NCBI GenBank assembly: GCA_033557835.1
Contig: JAWQRO010000020.1
Location: forward strand, 1-64,000
DNA length: 64,000 nucleotides
Reading direction: 5' to 3'
Origin: Helochares maculicollis
Taxonomy: Eukaryota; Arthropoda; Insecta; Coleoptera; Hydrophilidae
Positions 36,412 to 48,645 of this stretch are shown in pieces. Positions within the stretch are counted from its first letter, which is position 1. Every line of letters begins with the position of its first letter. Position numbers and translations under genes: made by a program. The notes below the pieces were generated by a model. It saw only the letters and a program-made list of their open reading frames with translations, was not told the origin of the DNA and ran no database searches.

Positions 36412-37465
36412 CTAAAAGCAGTTCAACTTAGCTTCTATATATACAGCGCTTTGTTTTGCTAATTTTTAATCAATAAAACATCGACTAAAAATACTACCAA
36501 ACATTATTGGCGTTGTTATTAAATTTGTAAAAGTACTCTACGTTCTATTAGTATTAAAATATGGAAAAGAAAGTTAGTAACATGGTTACAGGGTTAAATG
36601 AGGTCAGTTGATAAAATAGATAAACCAAAAGTGAAGAGGAAGAAGATAAAACGAGTAGCGAAAGTGCTTTTATGTACAAATTTTGTGTATAAGGATGAGT
36701 CTCCATGTAAGAAGCGTTTTGTCTTTCTCTTTAGCAAACTTTTTGGTTCTTAATAATTTTTAGCTAAGTTTTAAATTTATTTTCCTGATTTGATTTGGTT
36801 ATTTTTGAGTTCAGTTCATTTATGTCTTCTGTTTATCTTAGTTTTCTGTCTATTTTGTAGTTTTTTTGTAAAGCGAACATAGAATGTTAGCTGGAAGCGA
36901 AATTTGAAACGTTAATTAAGCACCAAATACTCACACTATCATCACAAAGGACAACAATAATAAGACAAGTTCACAAAACAAATGGCGGCGATTTTTTAAA
37001 GACACAATCCTGGACAGCACAACTGGAAAAATACATTTCAATGTGACGAAAAATAAACAATTGGAGACACATCTTTATATTTTTTCTATATTTTTCAATT
37101 TACCTTTCTTTCTTAAGCCAGCATTTTTATGCCACTACTTTAAGTTGTATGCAAAAATATTGTATTTACTACATTTATGCTACTGATACCCTACACATAA
37201 GGAAATGATGACAAGGTGTTGAGACCACAGATGTTTGCCGGTCCATAAGGCTGTTTTTTAAAATAATGTAAGATCAAGTCGGGGTAACATTGGATTCTAG
37301 GTAGAAGACATGTCAAAATGGAGCAGATCAGATCGAGGCAAGGATAGATCAGGTCACATCGAGTCAGGAAGCTGGTCAAATCGGGTCTACATAAGTCAGC
37401 TCCAGTCCTGTTGGCTAACGGTGACGGAAAAATGGGTTACATTACTTAGAAAAAGTTTACCGAAC

Positions 37466-37588
37466 CTTCAACCACGTCCAATTTTGTTGGTTTAATTTGT
37501 CCGCCTCAACTACAGCGACAACTTTCCCGTCCAAAACAACTTTAACAAAATCACCCTCTTTAACGAGACCACAGAACTTATCCTCAGG
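37466..37588 (-). CDS. bt: Projectin exon 42: linker exon
   Basis: 41 codons: PEDKFCGLVKEGDFVKVVLD then GKVVAVVEADKLNQQNWTWL, ending K at AAG|GTTCGG, the only donor that keeps phase 0. Beta-rich and not a standard Ig. Confidence 0.82.
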
Positions 37589-37726
37589 CTATAACGGCAA
37601 ATACATGTCATGAATTGCACGAACATTTTTGTAACATCAAAGTAGTTACAAAGACATCATAAAAATCATTGAAGAGCAAAAGTAACTTATAAATTTTCAA
37701 AGTAGAAAAAGAAAGTTAAACCTGAC

Positions 37727-37863
37727 CTTATCGACTTTCTTGAGTGTCGCCATTGGCTTCTCCACTTCCTTCAAGTCACCCCAATCGGGATCGTCTTTCT
37801 TTTCCGCCCATTTGGCGTACTTCCTCTTTTTCAACATGGCACGGAAATCCATACCACTTGTAT
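37727..37863 (-). CDS. bt: Projectin exon 41: unique basic/acidic linker
   Basis: DTSGMDFRAMLKKRKYAKWA, then KKDDDPDWGDLKEVEKP and ending LKKVDK at AAG|GTCAGG (non-consensus +3 to +5). A non-Ig segment. In insect projectins a second unique N-terminal region lies at this place. Confidence 0.88.
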
Positions 37864-38004
37864 CTGGACACAAAAAGTAGTTGTAACAAAAGTGTTTTCC
37901 AGTATTTCTAATATTCTACTACTAAGTCAAAAAGTGAACGTGAAATCAACGTTCACTTGAGTAATTTTAGCTAACATACACACAAGATTTGTCTGAATAT
38001 GTAC

Positions 38005-38176
38005 CTGATACGTATAAAACCATTTCGGCGCTGTCTTCGCCGTGAATATTTGAGACAATTGCTTTGTACTGCCCTTCATCATTAGGCTTCACTTTGCGAA
38101 TGCAAAGCGTGATCAAATTATTTTCACCTTCAGTAACGTACTTGAAGCGACCACCTTCAATAATTTCTGTCATACC
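38005..38176 (-). CDS. bt: Projectin exon 40: second half of the Ig after the PEVK-like region
   Basis: GMTEIIEGGRFKYVTEGENN, then LCIRKVKPNDEGQYKAIVSN and SAEMVLYVS. Contains the D-x-G-x-Y tyrosine corner; the second cysteine position is alanine (YKAIV), so the canonical disulfide is absent. Acceptor CTTCAG, donor G|GTACAT. Confidence 0.93.
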
Positions 38177-38918
38177 CTGAAGAAAAAAAAACACATTAGC
38201 ATAAGAGCTACATGAAAATCAAAAGTTGAAAAATTATCAATAAAATTTGAAGTATCTCCACAGAACATTCCCGTATACATACAAATACAGTCTGTTTCAT
38301 TCGTACAGAAACTTAAGTGGGCGATAGATGTAAGAAAGTTTAACCGATACATTTTGTTTAATTTGTCTGTCATAATTACAAACCGAAATTTTATTTAAAG
38401 GTTCATGTTAGGCTCCACTGGGAGATTCCATGGCTCGTAGATCCAACACAGATGAATTTTAATGCTGTTTCAAAGAGTCTTATCTACGCTTAAAACAAAT
38501 GAGCTCGTAACAGGCGAAATAATAAAAAAATATCTCCTTGGAGATGACAAGTCTAATAAAAAAAATAGTGGTACAATAAATTTCAAACAGAGAGACAAAT
38601 TAGGCAGCATACGTTATTCCTGTTTTTTTTTAATACTAGAATGGCTAATTTCTTTCCGCCTTATTAAAAGAATCACGTTTTTGATAACATATAAATCACC
38701 AGAATTCACAAATAAAACATTAGATAAGAAAGAAATGATCATTTTATTGTAAGCAAAATAGATTCACTTGCCCCAAAGGCAGCTGGAGCGCTATCGTATT
38801 GAAATACACACAAAGACGAATTCTTTTCACGACAGAAATACTCTCTTTTTATTGTTCTTCGTACAGTATACGGGAATGCAAAAATTAAAAAAATTAATGA
38901 ACAATAAATCTAGCTTAC

Positions 38919-38983
38919 CTTATAAAATTTAAATGTAGGTGCCGGGTTGCCCTCAACAGCAATAGTAATGTAGCCAGTTGAAT
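38919..38983 (-). CDS. bt: Projectin exon 39: middle of an Ig domain
   Basis: STGYITIAVEGNPAPTFKFY: the EGxPxPxxxF pattern of the Ig B-C strands, with Phe in place of the usual core Trp. 65 nt; donor AAG|GTAAGC. Confidence 0.9.
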
Positions 38984-39744
38984 CTGTAAAATACATTTAA
39001 ATTAGATTCAGCTAATAAAATTTCAGAAAGCTACCAGTGTTTACTTAAAAAATGTGGACGTAACGACTGAACAAAAATCACAAAAAAGCTCTACTTGTAC
39101 TCGACAATACTAAAACAAGAAGGGGGACGGACTTAAAACTACATCATAATAAAAACAAAAATAAAAAGATAGTGATACAGAGGGGGACAAAACTCATCAA
39201 AAATTCTAACCTGGCCTCTTTTTGAAAGTAAGGGGCGACGATGTTCTAAAATTGCAAAGATGACACCTAGAGCAAGTCTGAATAAAATAAATTTAAAAAT
39301 TGCTTATAAAAAGTATTTAAAAATAGAGTAAAATCAATCTGAAAAATCAGAGACAAAAATTATTTGCAATATTTAAACGTTGTAGGGGTCGATGGTTTGA
39401 TTTTAAGGGTGATGAAATATTTACAATAAATGTTTTATTCGTATTTTTTAAAGCGACGTAACATCACTATAACGGTTACGACACATTAAAAATATGAAGT
39501 ACCAATATTATGACGTACCGTACTTTTCAGTCTCTAAATAAAATATAGTCAATAAATAAAATTTAGTCAATAAATAACATTTAAAAATATTAAAATTGCA
39601 CAGCATTGAAATTTAACAAATTTCAACAGCAATAAAGTGAATACCATTATAACAATTGGAAAAAGCAAATGCCTTATTTATTTGGCAATATTGGCAAATT
39701 GGCAATATGAAAATAGTTCAGAGTAAAACATTTCAATTCAATAC

Positions 39745-39829
39745 CTTCAACTGCTGAATAATTTTCTTGTACGTCAACGATTTGAGCTGGTGTACCAGGA
39801 TCTCCCATGGGCCTCAGAGGCGTGGAAGG
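39745..39829 (-). CDS. bt: Projectin exon 38: linker and first strand of an Ig
   Basis: PSTPLRPMGDPGTPAQIVDV then QENYSAVE, leading into the Ig continued by exons 39 and 40. Enters in phase 0 and leaves in phase 1 (G|GTATTG). Confidence 0.88.
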
Positions 39830-40222
39830 CTAAAATACGAAAATGAAATCTAAGTCAGTAACAAGCAAAATAAATAAAAACAAAAATGTAAGTTCAATTG
39901 CTAACAAAAACAAGCAGTATTAGATGAATAAAATAATAAAATCCACTTTTCTTGAGCAAGCGGAAAGACTAAAATCACCAATAATGATATAAAATCAATA
40001 AAAGACAACGAAATAAGCAGAAAAACATCCCAAAAATTCAGCCACGATAATAAATTATAAAATACACAAATGCAAAGTCCAATAAGTGAAAATAAATAAG
40101 CAAAACTGAATTGTTATTTTTTATAAATACCAGCAATTACGTTCTAAGTTTTCGCAAAAAAATCGATTGGAAGCAAATAGCATATAATGAAGCACAATGT
40201 TTGCCAAAAAACCTATTTATAC

Positions 40223-40288
40223 CTGGTTGATAAGATTTTCCATATCGGCCAAGCTGGGCCTGCGCACATCCGCACTGGGACGACGTCT
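40223..40288 (-). CDS. bt: Projectin exon 37: RRPSL exon
   Basis: 22 codons: RRRPSADVRRPSLADMENLI then NQ at CAG|GTATAA; acceptor TATACAG. The RRPSL core recurs in exons 43 and 44. Phase 0. Confidence 0.85.
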
Positions 40289-41536
40289 CTGTATATCGAA
40301 AATTGAATTAAAAATCCATAAACCATAAAATGATCATATCGTTAGTGGAAAGAAGGCGTTTTATAGAAAATATTTTAATATTTTACGTAATTTTTTAAAG
40401 ATGAATTAAAGTTGTTTTAATTGCATAGAAAGTCAATTAAGTTGCTCAAAAATTGAAAAAAGTTAAAAAACGCATTCAAGTAAGTAGATAGATTTTTTAT
40501 ATTTAAAAATTATTAAAGCACAAAAATAGCATAATCAGACTCAAGAAAATTCATAGCGCTTTTTGAGCAGCAAAACGTAGCATATTCATAGCTTATGCAG
40601 CGCATTTCACATAGCAAAGACTGATGCTAAGCGGCTATGTATCGAGTATGTGCAAAATACATCACATTATAAGTCAGTGTTTTTTTTGTATTTGAGATTC
40701 GTCTTTTGCAGTTCTCATGGAATTTTTTTCAGAATCTCATTAGCTATAGCTATAGTAGATAAAGAGAAATAGATAGAGAAACCTACAAAGAGATCCTACT
40801 ATAAGTGCATTATATTGAGTCCTCGTGAGGTTTTGGATCTCCCCGAATTAGCAACAAAAACAAACAAAAAAAAACAAAAATAATAATAATAGTTAACTAG
40901 CTAAAATTGTGCGTAAGGAAGCGCCTGTTCACCCAACCCAATACACCGAATTACGGAACCCTAATGCTAATTTTATTATACGAAAACCTTATACAAAATT
41001 TAAAACATTGTTAGAAGAATTAAATTTCAAATCAAAATTTTTATTCTAAATTTATAAATGAAAAAACTGTCAGCCATTAAAAAATCTCACTACATAAAAT
41101 TTTTAAAAATATTTAATAAAAGATAATTTTTAATTTCTAGCAATTTTTAATGTAATATTGATTTTAAATTTTTTGTATGATTTAGCTACAAAGTTTACCA
41201 AAAATGTTCTTAAATTGAAATTTATATGTTAAATGTTCAAAATATTTCTAAAAAAGAGTGAGGCTGTTTTGAACATTTAAACTATTAGAAAAAAATCAAA
41301 AAACCGTACGAAAATCATAAACATTAAAAAACATGAAACACAAAAATCCTTCCTTACGCAAAAATACACAGATATTATTGACAACTACTTTCCTCTACTT
41401 TCTACACTTACAAATTATTCATAAAAAAAGTTTTACGGACATATAGAAAGCTCCACTTTTTAATCTAAAAATATTACTCGAAATACGTTAGACACGAACA
41501 TTTAATTTCTACGCTCTACTCAAATTTCCCGCTAAC

Positions 41537-41581
41537 CTGTCTCTCTTCCGACAAGACTCCCGGTCGCTTACTGCTTATGCT
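41537..41581 (-). CDS. bt: Projectin exon 36: 15-codon mini-exon
   Basis: SISSKRPGVLSEERQ between a poor acceptor (GGTTAAAG) and donor CAG|GTTAGC. It has the K-R-P-G-V pattern of exons 33 and 35 (K-L-R-P-G-E-V), which supports it despite weak splice sites. Phase 0. Confidence 0.65.
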
Positions 41582-41736
41582 CTTTAACCCCATAAAAAAT
41601 GAAGAACAATTTGAGAAAAATTAAATAAAATCGTGAAATTAAACAAAACAAAATAATAAAGCATAATCAAAGAACTCAATAATTTAGGCGAAATCAAGGC
41701 CAGTTTTGTGTTTATTTCCTCTAACACAAATCTCAC

Positions 41737-41775
41737 CTTAGAATCAATAACTTCACCAGGTCGTAACTTTCCACC
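41737..41775 (-). CDS. bt: Projectin exon 35: KLRPGEV mini-exon
   Basis: 13 codons GGKLRPGEVIDSK; acceptor CCTACAG, donor AAG|GTGAGA. Paralogous to exon 33. Phase 0. Confidence 0.83.
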
Positions 41776-41898
41776 CTGTAGGAACAAATTGAGTGTATTA
41801 AAATATCTGATTTTCAGCACATACTCGTGGTAAACCACATTTATTAAATATAAGACATTTAGCCCATTAAAACAATAGAAAGACGTTTTACATAAGAC

Positions 41899-41925
41899 GG
41901 TTTCGGCAGCTTGCACATATCCACC
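41899..41925 (-). CDS. bt: Projectin exon 34: possible 9-codon mini-exon
   Basis: GGYVQAAET starts like exon 35 (GG...) after acceptor TTCTATAG. The phase-0 donor would be ACC|GTCTTA, a weak site; a GTAAAA 7 nt further would break the frame. Tentative. Confidence 0.5.
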
Positions 41926-42119
41926 CTATAGAAAAATGCCTCAATACATTTAAATATAGCGAACATTCGACTCTACTCCAAACGCGGTCAAATATTTTCA
42001 CGATTTTTCGCGAAATTGTTTTTACGAAACTGCTTCTCAAAAATCTTATGCCAATAGGAACAACGCGTTTCTTTGTTTTGTGTTTGCATTTTGCGGTTAT
42101 TTTTGCGAAATCTGCGATT

Positions 42120-42560
42120 GCTGATTTTGAAAGTATTGCGGTTATTTTATGCAAATTTTGATGTTACTTTTGCAAATTTTGATGTTATTTTTCACAACTT
42201 TTGATGTTATTTTTCACAATTTTTCATGTTATTGTTGCAAATTTTCGTAGCAATTTTTGCAAATTTTGATGGTATTTTTTGCAAATTTAAAAGTTTTTTT
42301 ATTCAAATTCTGATGTTTTTTGTAAATTTTAATTTTGTTTGCAAGTTTCGCTGTTATATTTTGTAAATTTTTATGTTTTTTAAATGTTGATGTTACACTT
42401 TGCATTTTAATGAAAACTGTGTCTGTTTCTCAGCTGCTTTCCAGCAAAATTTGCGGCTGCTGTTTTACAAAATTTGCAGTTGCTTTTCAAAAAAACTCTG
42501 CGGCTATTTTTAACTTTGCGGTTATTTTCTCTGCTTTTGCGCTTGCGTTTTTAGTTTTTT
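42120..42560. repeat. Degenerate T-rich tandem repeats (about 24 bp)
   Basis: Repeated variants of GCAAATTTTGATGTTATTTTT about every 24 bp up to 42,400, then TTTGCGGxTGxT-like repeats up to about 42,560. No coding signal. Confidence 0.65.
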
Positions 42561-42689
42561 TTTTGCATTTTGCTTCTTACCGAAAAACATCGTTACCCGC
42601 AGCACCATGAATTTTCGACAATGCGGAAGTTTTTGGTTTGATTGTAACTGTGCTCACAAAAAAACAAAAACTGTCCAAGAAAAAATTTT

Positions 42690-43095
42690 ATACTTTTCAG
42701 ATTTTTAGAATCTAAATCAGTGCATTAAAATTTCAGCGTAAATATTTTGTTCATATTAACGAAGTTTTAGATAAAAATCTGAATTCAATTGAAAAATCGA
42801 TTTACAAAATAGAATATAAAAAATTCTAATATTCCAAAGCCTAATGTTTTGGAACGTCTAATAAAATTTTATTCAGATTAACAAAACTTTAGAAAATTTC
42901 TGAATTCATTGGAAAAATTAAATTTAAAAAATATAATATTCAAAGGCCAAAATATTTTAGAAATTCTAATATCCACAAAACTAATATTTTAGAAATTCTA
43001 ATATCCAAACAAATATATTTTAGAAATTTTAATATAGAAAAACTATTATTTCTGAAATTCTGATATCCAAAGAACTAGTATATTAAATATTTTAT
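42690..43095. repeat. Degenerate AT-rich tandem repeats (about 30 bp)
   Basis: Repeated AATATTTTAGAAATTCTAAT and ATCCAAARAACTAATATT variants at about 30-35 bp spacing, clearest from 42,940. In a projectin intron. Confidence 0.65.
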
Positions 43096-43355
43096 AAATC
43101 AAAAGCTTGTTGTCTTCTTTAAAATGTGCAATTTTCATGCGGTCATGCACAGGTGCGTTCTAGGTAACAACATTTTCGGTAAGGAAAAACAAAGTCTGCC
43201 AATTGTGAAGCGGTTTAGTATCGTCGATGTGTTCGCATTGTCATGCAATGATATCGCCATTACAATTAGAGCAAATATTTGTGACAGCCAGTTCCAGCCC
43301 GGCGGCGTGAAATGAGGCGCGAGGCTAACGATTTCTGCATTTTCCGAAACGTTAC

Positions 43356-43400
43356 CTTTTTCTCCTCCAGAACTTCTCCTGGTCGAAGCTTTCTAGCTGC
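43356..43400 (-). CDS. bt: Projectin exon 33: KLRPGEV mini-exon
   Basis: 15 codons AARKLRPGEVLEEKK; acceptor CTATTAG, donor AAG|GTAACG. Shares KLRPGEV with exon 35. Phase 0. Confidence 0.83.
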
Positions 43401-43543
43401 CTAATAGACAAAAAACATTTAAAAAGTTTTAAAATTACAACACGTTAATTTGATTCAACCCAGATTGAACCAGACGATGATAAAAGCTAAACGAACTGGA
43501 AAATAAAAAAGAAATAGAATGAAATAAAGCCGTTTGTATATAC

Positions 43544-43744
43544 CTCATCAGATATTATAAGACTAGCCCTACGACCCAATGCCTCTGGAGGAATAAGGGA
43601 GCCACGCCTGCTACCGCTGCCCAGTTGGATTCCACCTTCTGGAGCAAGAGAAGCCTTCCTGGGCTCTGGGGTCTTTTCTCTTTGGACCTCGATTTTAGGT
43701 GCTTCAGGTTTAGTTTTGATTTCAGGAACCAGTTTTTGGTAATC
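43544..43744 (-). CDS. bt: Projectin exon 32: linker exon with two RRxS motifs
   Basis: 67 codons: DYQKLVPEIKTKPEAPK, a basic middle with EKTPEPRKASL, then SRRGSLIPPEALGRRASLI. RRGS and RRAS, 14 residues apart, fit the consensus of cAMP-dependent kinase sites. Ends SDE at GAG|GTATAT. Phase 0. Confidence 0.87.
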
Positions 43745-44385
43745 CTATGAAAGAAGAGTGAAACCAAGATAGAACCATGAAATGGTCGACAAAATTCAAA
43801 CATGGAAGTCAAATATAGAAGCCATGAGCCAGAAGATTAAAGCCATTTATATTAAGCTGTTAGTAGAGCCAATTTAAAAGAAACGCTGCAAAATTAATAC
43901 AAAAGCTACGAGATTGGCAAAAAAGGTCCTGAAAATAAAATGATTGTAGAAAACTAAGAAATTGCTTTATTGATGTGAAGTGCTAAGCTGTCGGAACTGA
44001 AATCGTTAAAAGAAAAAATTGTATCTATAGGTTCTAAAAAGTTAGGTTATAGCGGGGAAATCAAGATAATTGTAAAAGTCAAGCAACAATTGGAATTAGG
44101 TATTCATAATCTTAGATTATTATTATATTTTTTAAATTAGAATGTCAAATGTTGCTATAGTACTATGAGAGTCAATATAATGTAATATTTTAAATAAAAT
44201 AGTAGCAAGAATATTCTGAGAGAAAAGCTAATTGAATAGATTTAAAAAGACGGGTTAGTCTAAAGTATCAGAGAAAATAAAATCAAAAGGCAAAAATGGA
44301 CTGCTTTGAGTAGGCCAGCGGGGGTTTAAAATGCAGAAGAAGAAAATAGCGTCGCCAAGAGCCAAAAAATCAGCAAAACCCTCAC

Positions 44386-44559
44386 CTTAGACAATTTAGT
44401 TTTTTCACGTCCTCCATACTCATATTCAGGACCCTTCTCGTATTTTTCGAGTACGGGCCTTTCATAATCAGGAATATCAAAGTCATAATCATCTTTGTCA
44501 TCCTTCTTTTTGGCCGTTTTGAGTTTCTTAGAGTCATCCTTAGCCTTCTCTGGCGTTTT
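44386..44559 (-). CDS. bt: Projectin exon 31: charged linker exon
   Basis: 58 codons, first basic (KTPEKAKDDSKKLKTAKKK), then acidic and aromatic (DDYDFDIPDYERP and KYEKGPEYEYGGREK). No known fold. Acceptor CTTCAG, donor AAG|GTGAGG; phase 0. Confidence 0.85.
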
Positions 44560-45886
44560 CTGAAGAATTAACGGAATACTTTACTCACTTACTCACACTA
44601 GCTTACATGGGAGGATGATAAGACATGCTGTTGGAAAGCTTAGCCCACGATACTCAGGGCAAATTTATCATTCTTTATTTATTTTGGAGTTTTAGATTTG
44701 TTTAAATTATTTTTCTGAATTAAGCACGATTACTTTTTTATCTCAAAAATTAGTTTTTGTCCAGACTATGATTAATACTGTCAGAAATAATTTTGGGGAA
44801 TGTTTCAAAACAATATTTCTATATTTTTTAGCTATTTTAGAATTGATTGCGACATCAATTTTAAAAATAATGTTTAGTTAGTTTTCAAATTACTTGCTGT
44901 CTGCGTTTAAGATTTTAAAAATGGATGTTTAGTAGTTTGTAGAAACCGCATCGATTTTCCTATATCTCCTCGTATGTTCAAAACTAACGTTTCATTATTT
45001 TCAAAATAGATTTTCGTTATTTTGAAATATTTATAGATTTACAAAATTCTTTTTTTTAAATATATTTCACATTAAATATTATTCTATAAAAATGTCATTA
45101 TGTGACTTATCGTACATTTTTATGATTAATAAGCAATAAGAATTTATGAGTCAACACTTGATTGCAAATAAATATTGATGGAGATTATTGCAAAGTAACA
45201 ATATTTAAAGAATTGGTTAATAATCAAAGCTAATTATATAAATATAGACAATATTTATTCGCATCCATTTAATGCTTGAGATGGAATTAATAGAAATATT
45301 TTTAAAATAGTGTTTGAGTATTGTTTAAGTGTATTTTAATAATTAGTGAAGAAATAGAGAGAGTAAGAGACAAATACAATACATATAGCCATAGCTTGCG
45401 TTTTTTAAGACTTTTTTGTTGGTAATGAAAGTTGCTTTGTAAATGATTAACAAATTAATTTCTTATATTTTGTTGATATGGCATCATAAATTGATTGCAT
45501 ACATTATAAATAAATTCGCATTATTTTATGCCAATTCACATATTTTAGCCATTCAATGCTGCTGAGCCAATTGACAATACCAATTATCATCCAATAACCA
45601 GGCTGCTGTATCATCAAGAAAATAAAGAAAAGCACATGAAATAAGACAGATCACAGAAAAGTAGATTGTAGAGGTTACATAAGAGATAGACAAGTAAACA
45701 TGTACAGATAGATTGAAATTTACACACAGAAACTGTAAAAAGTAAACATTTTCAAAACGAGAAACAAGACATAAATACACACACAGATAATCACTCAGTT
45801 AAGTGAGGCATAACACGTAAATATGGCAACAAATCACTCAAAACAAGCATTTCTCATTTTTCGAGCTAAGATGGCGTTTATTGCAT

Positions 45887-45980
45887 TAGCTATGGCCAAA
45901 AATATAGTCAAAAGCCAAGCTTCGACAAAAGCAGCATTGGCCATAGCTATAAAGCTATCGCAAGAGAACTCTTGCGATAG
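45887..45980. repeat. Two neighbouring inverted repeats, one perfect hairpin
   Basis: CTATCGCAAGAG (45955-45966) and CTCTTGCGATAG (45969-45980) are perfect reverse complements with a 2-nt AA loop. Just to the left, TAGCTATGGCC (45887-45897) pairs with GGCCATAGCTA (45939-45949). In the large intron between projectin exons 30 and 31. Confidence 0.85.
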
Positions 45981-46189
45981 CCATTGGGGTGGTCCTTATT
46001 TTTCGACTTTTGAATTATCATTGCGGCATCGATTATATACATCCAAATATGAGTCAGAATTTTTTCCTCTAATCTGTGTATGTGATTTTAAGGTCGCTAC
46101 CAGCTGTAAAACTTAAACAAAAAGCGTCGTATAGATACCAAATTATGAGTCTCACTCAGAATGGATTCATGTAAGTGCTTATTTACCAT

Positions 46190-47040
46190 TTAGACTGCAA
46201 GTGAATTATGCAGAGACTCGCATCGGCATCTCCAATGTGCTGCTCAGACAGGACATGCGTCATTGAAACCAGTAGGAATCAGAAGGAGTAACGCTTGGCG
46301 AATACGGCGGGTGGAGTAAAACCCCCTAATTGAGTGTGTTCAAATAAGTTTTGACCAGAGAAGCAACACGTGGCCGAACATTCTAATGGTGGAGTATATT
46401 TTTGTCGTGTCTAGAGTAGTACTCGGCTCAAAGTTTCTTCAAACCTCGACTAAACCGCATCAATTGTGTTTAGTAAGTAGTATCAGTAACGGTTTCGTTC
46501 GATTTGATTATACACAACAATAGTTTTTTTTATAAATATTTGGCTTAGCTACAGATGTAAAGCTTGGCCAGCTGTTCCCCACAGCTTCTTCCTTTTTTGA
46601 TTATCGTAGTGGATCAATTTTTTATCAACAGTGACTATACGGTGAAGAAAAACTTTCGTGTATGCCTGGTAAGCAGCATTTCATATGTCAAAAATCGGCA
46701 TTCACCCTTTCTCGGTGTCAATTCATATGGAATCCACCCTTGTTTTAAAATCATTACTAATGGTTTCAACATTTAGGTTGACTCAATTATACCAAATTTA
46801 TTTACTTTTTTTGCGTTTGGCACGAATCTTTTTCCAATAATGCTTCCAATTCCGCGACTTCTTCTGCGTTCTTTGTTTTCAATGTCTGATTCAACGTTCT
46901 TATACTTTTGATAGCACTCTACGATTTTTCTCACTTTAGGCAATCTTCTTGAAGCAATCGCTGTGCCTCGATTGCAGATTTCTTCAAATTGAAGAACTGA
47001 ATTAAACTTTTTACGCAAATGACTCTTATTTGGCTCGAAA
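46190..47040 (-). mobile_element. Decayed mariner, second type
   Basis: Minus-strand pieces in order: SDIENKERRRSRG, GWIPYELTPRKGECRFLTYE, KKLIHYDNQKRKKLWGT, YYSRHDKNILHH, VASLVKTYLNTLN and LLHPPYSPSVTPSD. These follow the colinear blocks of a mariner transposase of a type other than the copy at 1-485. Several stops and frame changes. Confidence 0.78.
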
Positions 47041-48510
47041 CTCTAAATTTGTGCATACAAAGAATATATCATACTGATAAAAAGAAATCAATATCTTAAG
47101 GCTACGTTATTGACAGATGCCCAACTTTACGATAAGGACATCAAAAAATTTCAACTATAACTTATTGGAGGCTCCCAAATTTTGTCAAACGCCGAAATCT
47201 TTGTTGTGCACCTTATAAATGATTCATATGTCTTTATTTCTAATAAAATCAATTTGTAATAAAAGGAATGTATTTCTTATATCGCGACCTATGAATAAAT
47301 GAATCCAACAAAAGTAGAGATTTTGAGTTTTTGTTTAAAATTCAAACTTTGGTAGCAGCACTTACATGGTATTTGGAAAAATATACTGAAATAGGCTGTT
47401 ATAGTATATAAGCAAATAATGTTGTGCCCCATGTAATTAAAAAAATCTAAAGCCTAAGGACCACTCTAATAGCAAAGATCACAGCGCCATCTGTAACTCA
47501 AAATAAGAATTGGACAATCGTTTTGAATAATTTGCAGTTTGACAAAAACAGTAGCTAAACGGCATTTTGTAAACATAGATTAAGGGGTATGATAGAACAA
47601 GAAGAATAAAAGAAAAAAGAATTAAGGTAAGGCAATACAGTCACATGTAAAAGATAGATAGCTTAACATATAGACACACAATGGGACATATACATCAGTG
47701 AGACGAAATACATGACATATAGACATAAAGAGTCTGTTAAGTGGCGCTTCAGAAAATTATTTTGAGCTACAAACCATTCAAAAAGTGAAAAGTTATGCTG
47801 CTATTTTAGAACGGAGGTGCCGATGATCAATGTTATGGCTGTAATGCATGAGCTTGAATTCTATACTGAATTTCTAGCATGACTCCTGTTTGCCAAGATT
47901 GCAAGGATTAGCAGAAGTCAAAAAAACAATGGTAGAAATTCAATGGCAGAATTCAGCACTTGATTCCAAGCAAAATTCAGGCATATCAAATACAGACGTT
48001 GAGGATATGGCTAGTGTTAAAACTGCTACCATACTACTACCAAATTTATACCCATGATACTCTTGGCTCAAAGCTATAGCCTCTGGTGACTGATAACAAA
48101 CTGCGGCTAAAACTTGGCTATAACTAAGACTATAATCGTAGCAGTTACTGATTTAAAAGTTTTAGTCACGGCTAATACTGCAACTAAAACCATATTGATG
48201 CAACGACCATAATGTCACCATCTGCTCCAACTGACAGTATTTCCATGTTTACAGCCATAAGTATTTCCACTGCGCCACCTAGATTCTAAAATGGCGGATA
48301 TTACTTTTTCTTTGTTGACTAATTTGTAGCACGACAAAAGAATAGTGAAAACAGCATTTTATAAAATATTATAAAAAATGAAAAGAGTAAGAAGTAGAAA
48401 AATAAGAATAATAAGTAGAATATCAGTAATAAGAAGATAAAGAAGTAGACAGAGCGCTTCGTTCGCACATAAGAGGCAAAGACGTAGACGGTGCGAGCTG
48501 GCTATGTTAC

Positions 48511-48645
48511 CTTAAGGTCAACCTCAAGTTTAGATGCATCAGACTCCTTTCGTTGTTTCGTAACGGGTTTAAGCTGAATGCCTATGAACGAATCAGCTTT
48601 TGTGGGTTTAGGTGGTGGTATAAAACGTTTCGATTTTGGCTCATC
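48511..48645 (-). CDS. bt: Projectin exon 30: linker exon
   Basis: 45 codons: DEPKSKRFIPPPKPTKADSF then IGIQLKPVTKQRKESDASKL, basic and Pro-rich, ending EVDLK at AAG|GTAACA. Acceptor TATTTAAAG; phase 0. The open frame extends past the acceptor by chance. Confidence 0.82.

Larger units (their letters stand above)
44560..48510 (-). other. bt: Projectin intron 30/31
   Basis: Nearly 4 kb, with the inverted repeats at 45.9 kb and a decayed mariner at 46.2-47.0 kb. The remainder is AT-rich with no supported exon, though a missed small cassette cannot be excluded. Confidence 0.75.

Noticed and set aside
39200..39245. Possible mini-exon reading TSSPLTFKKRP between exons 38 and 39
   Set aside because: Has an AG before it and GT after it, but its entry phase does not match a phase-0 upstream exon, so it cannot be joined in frame.
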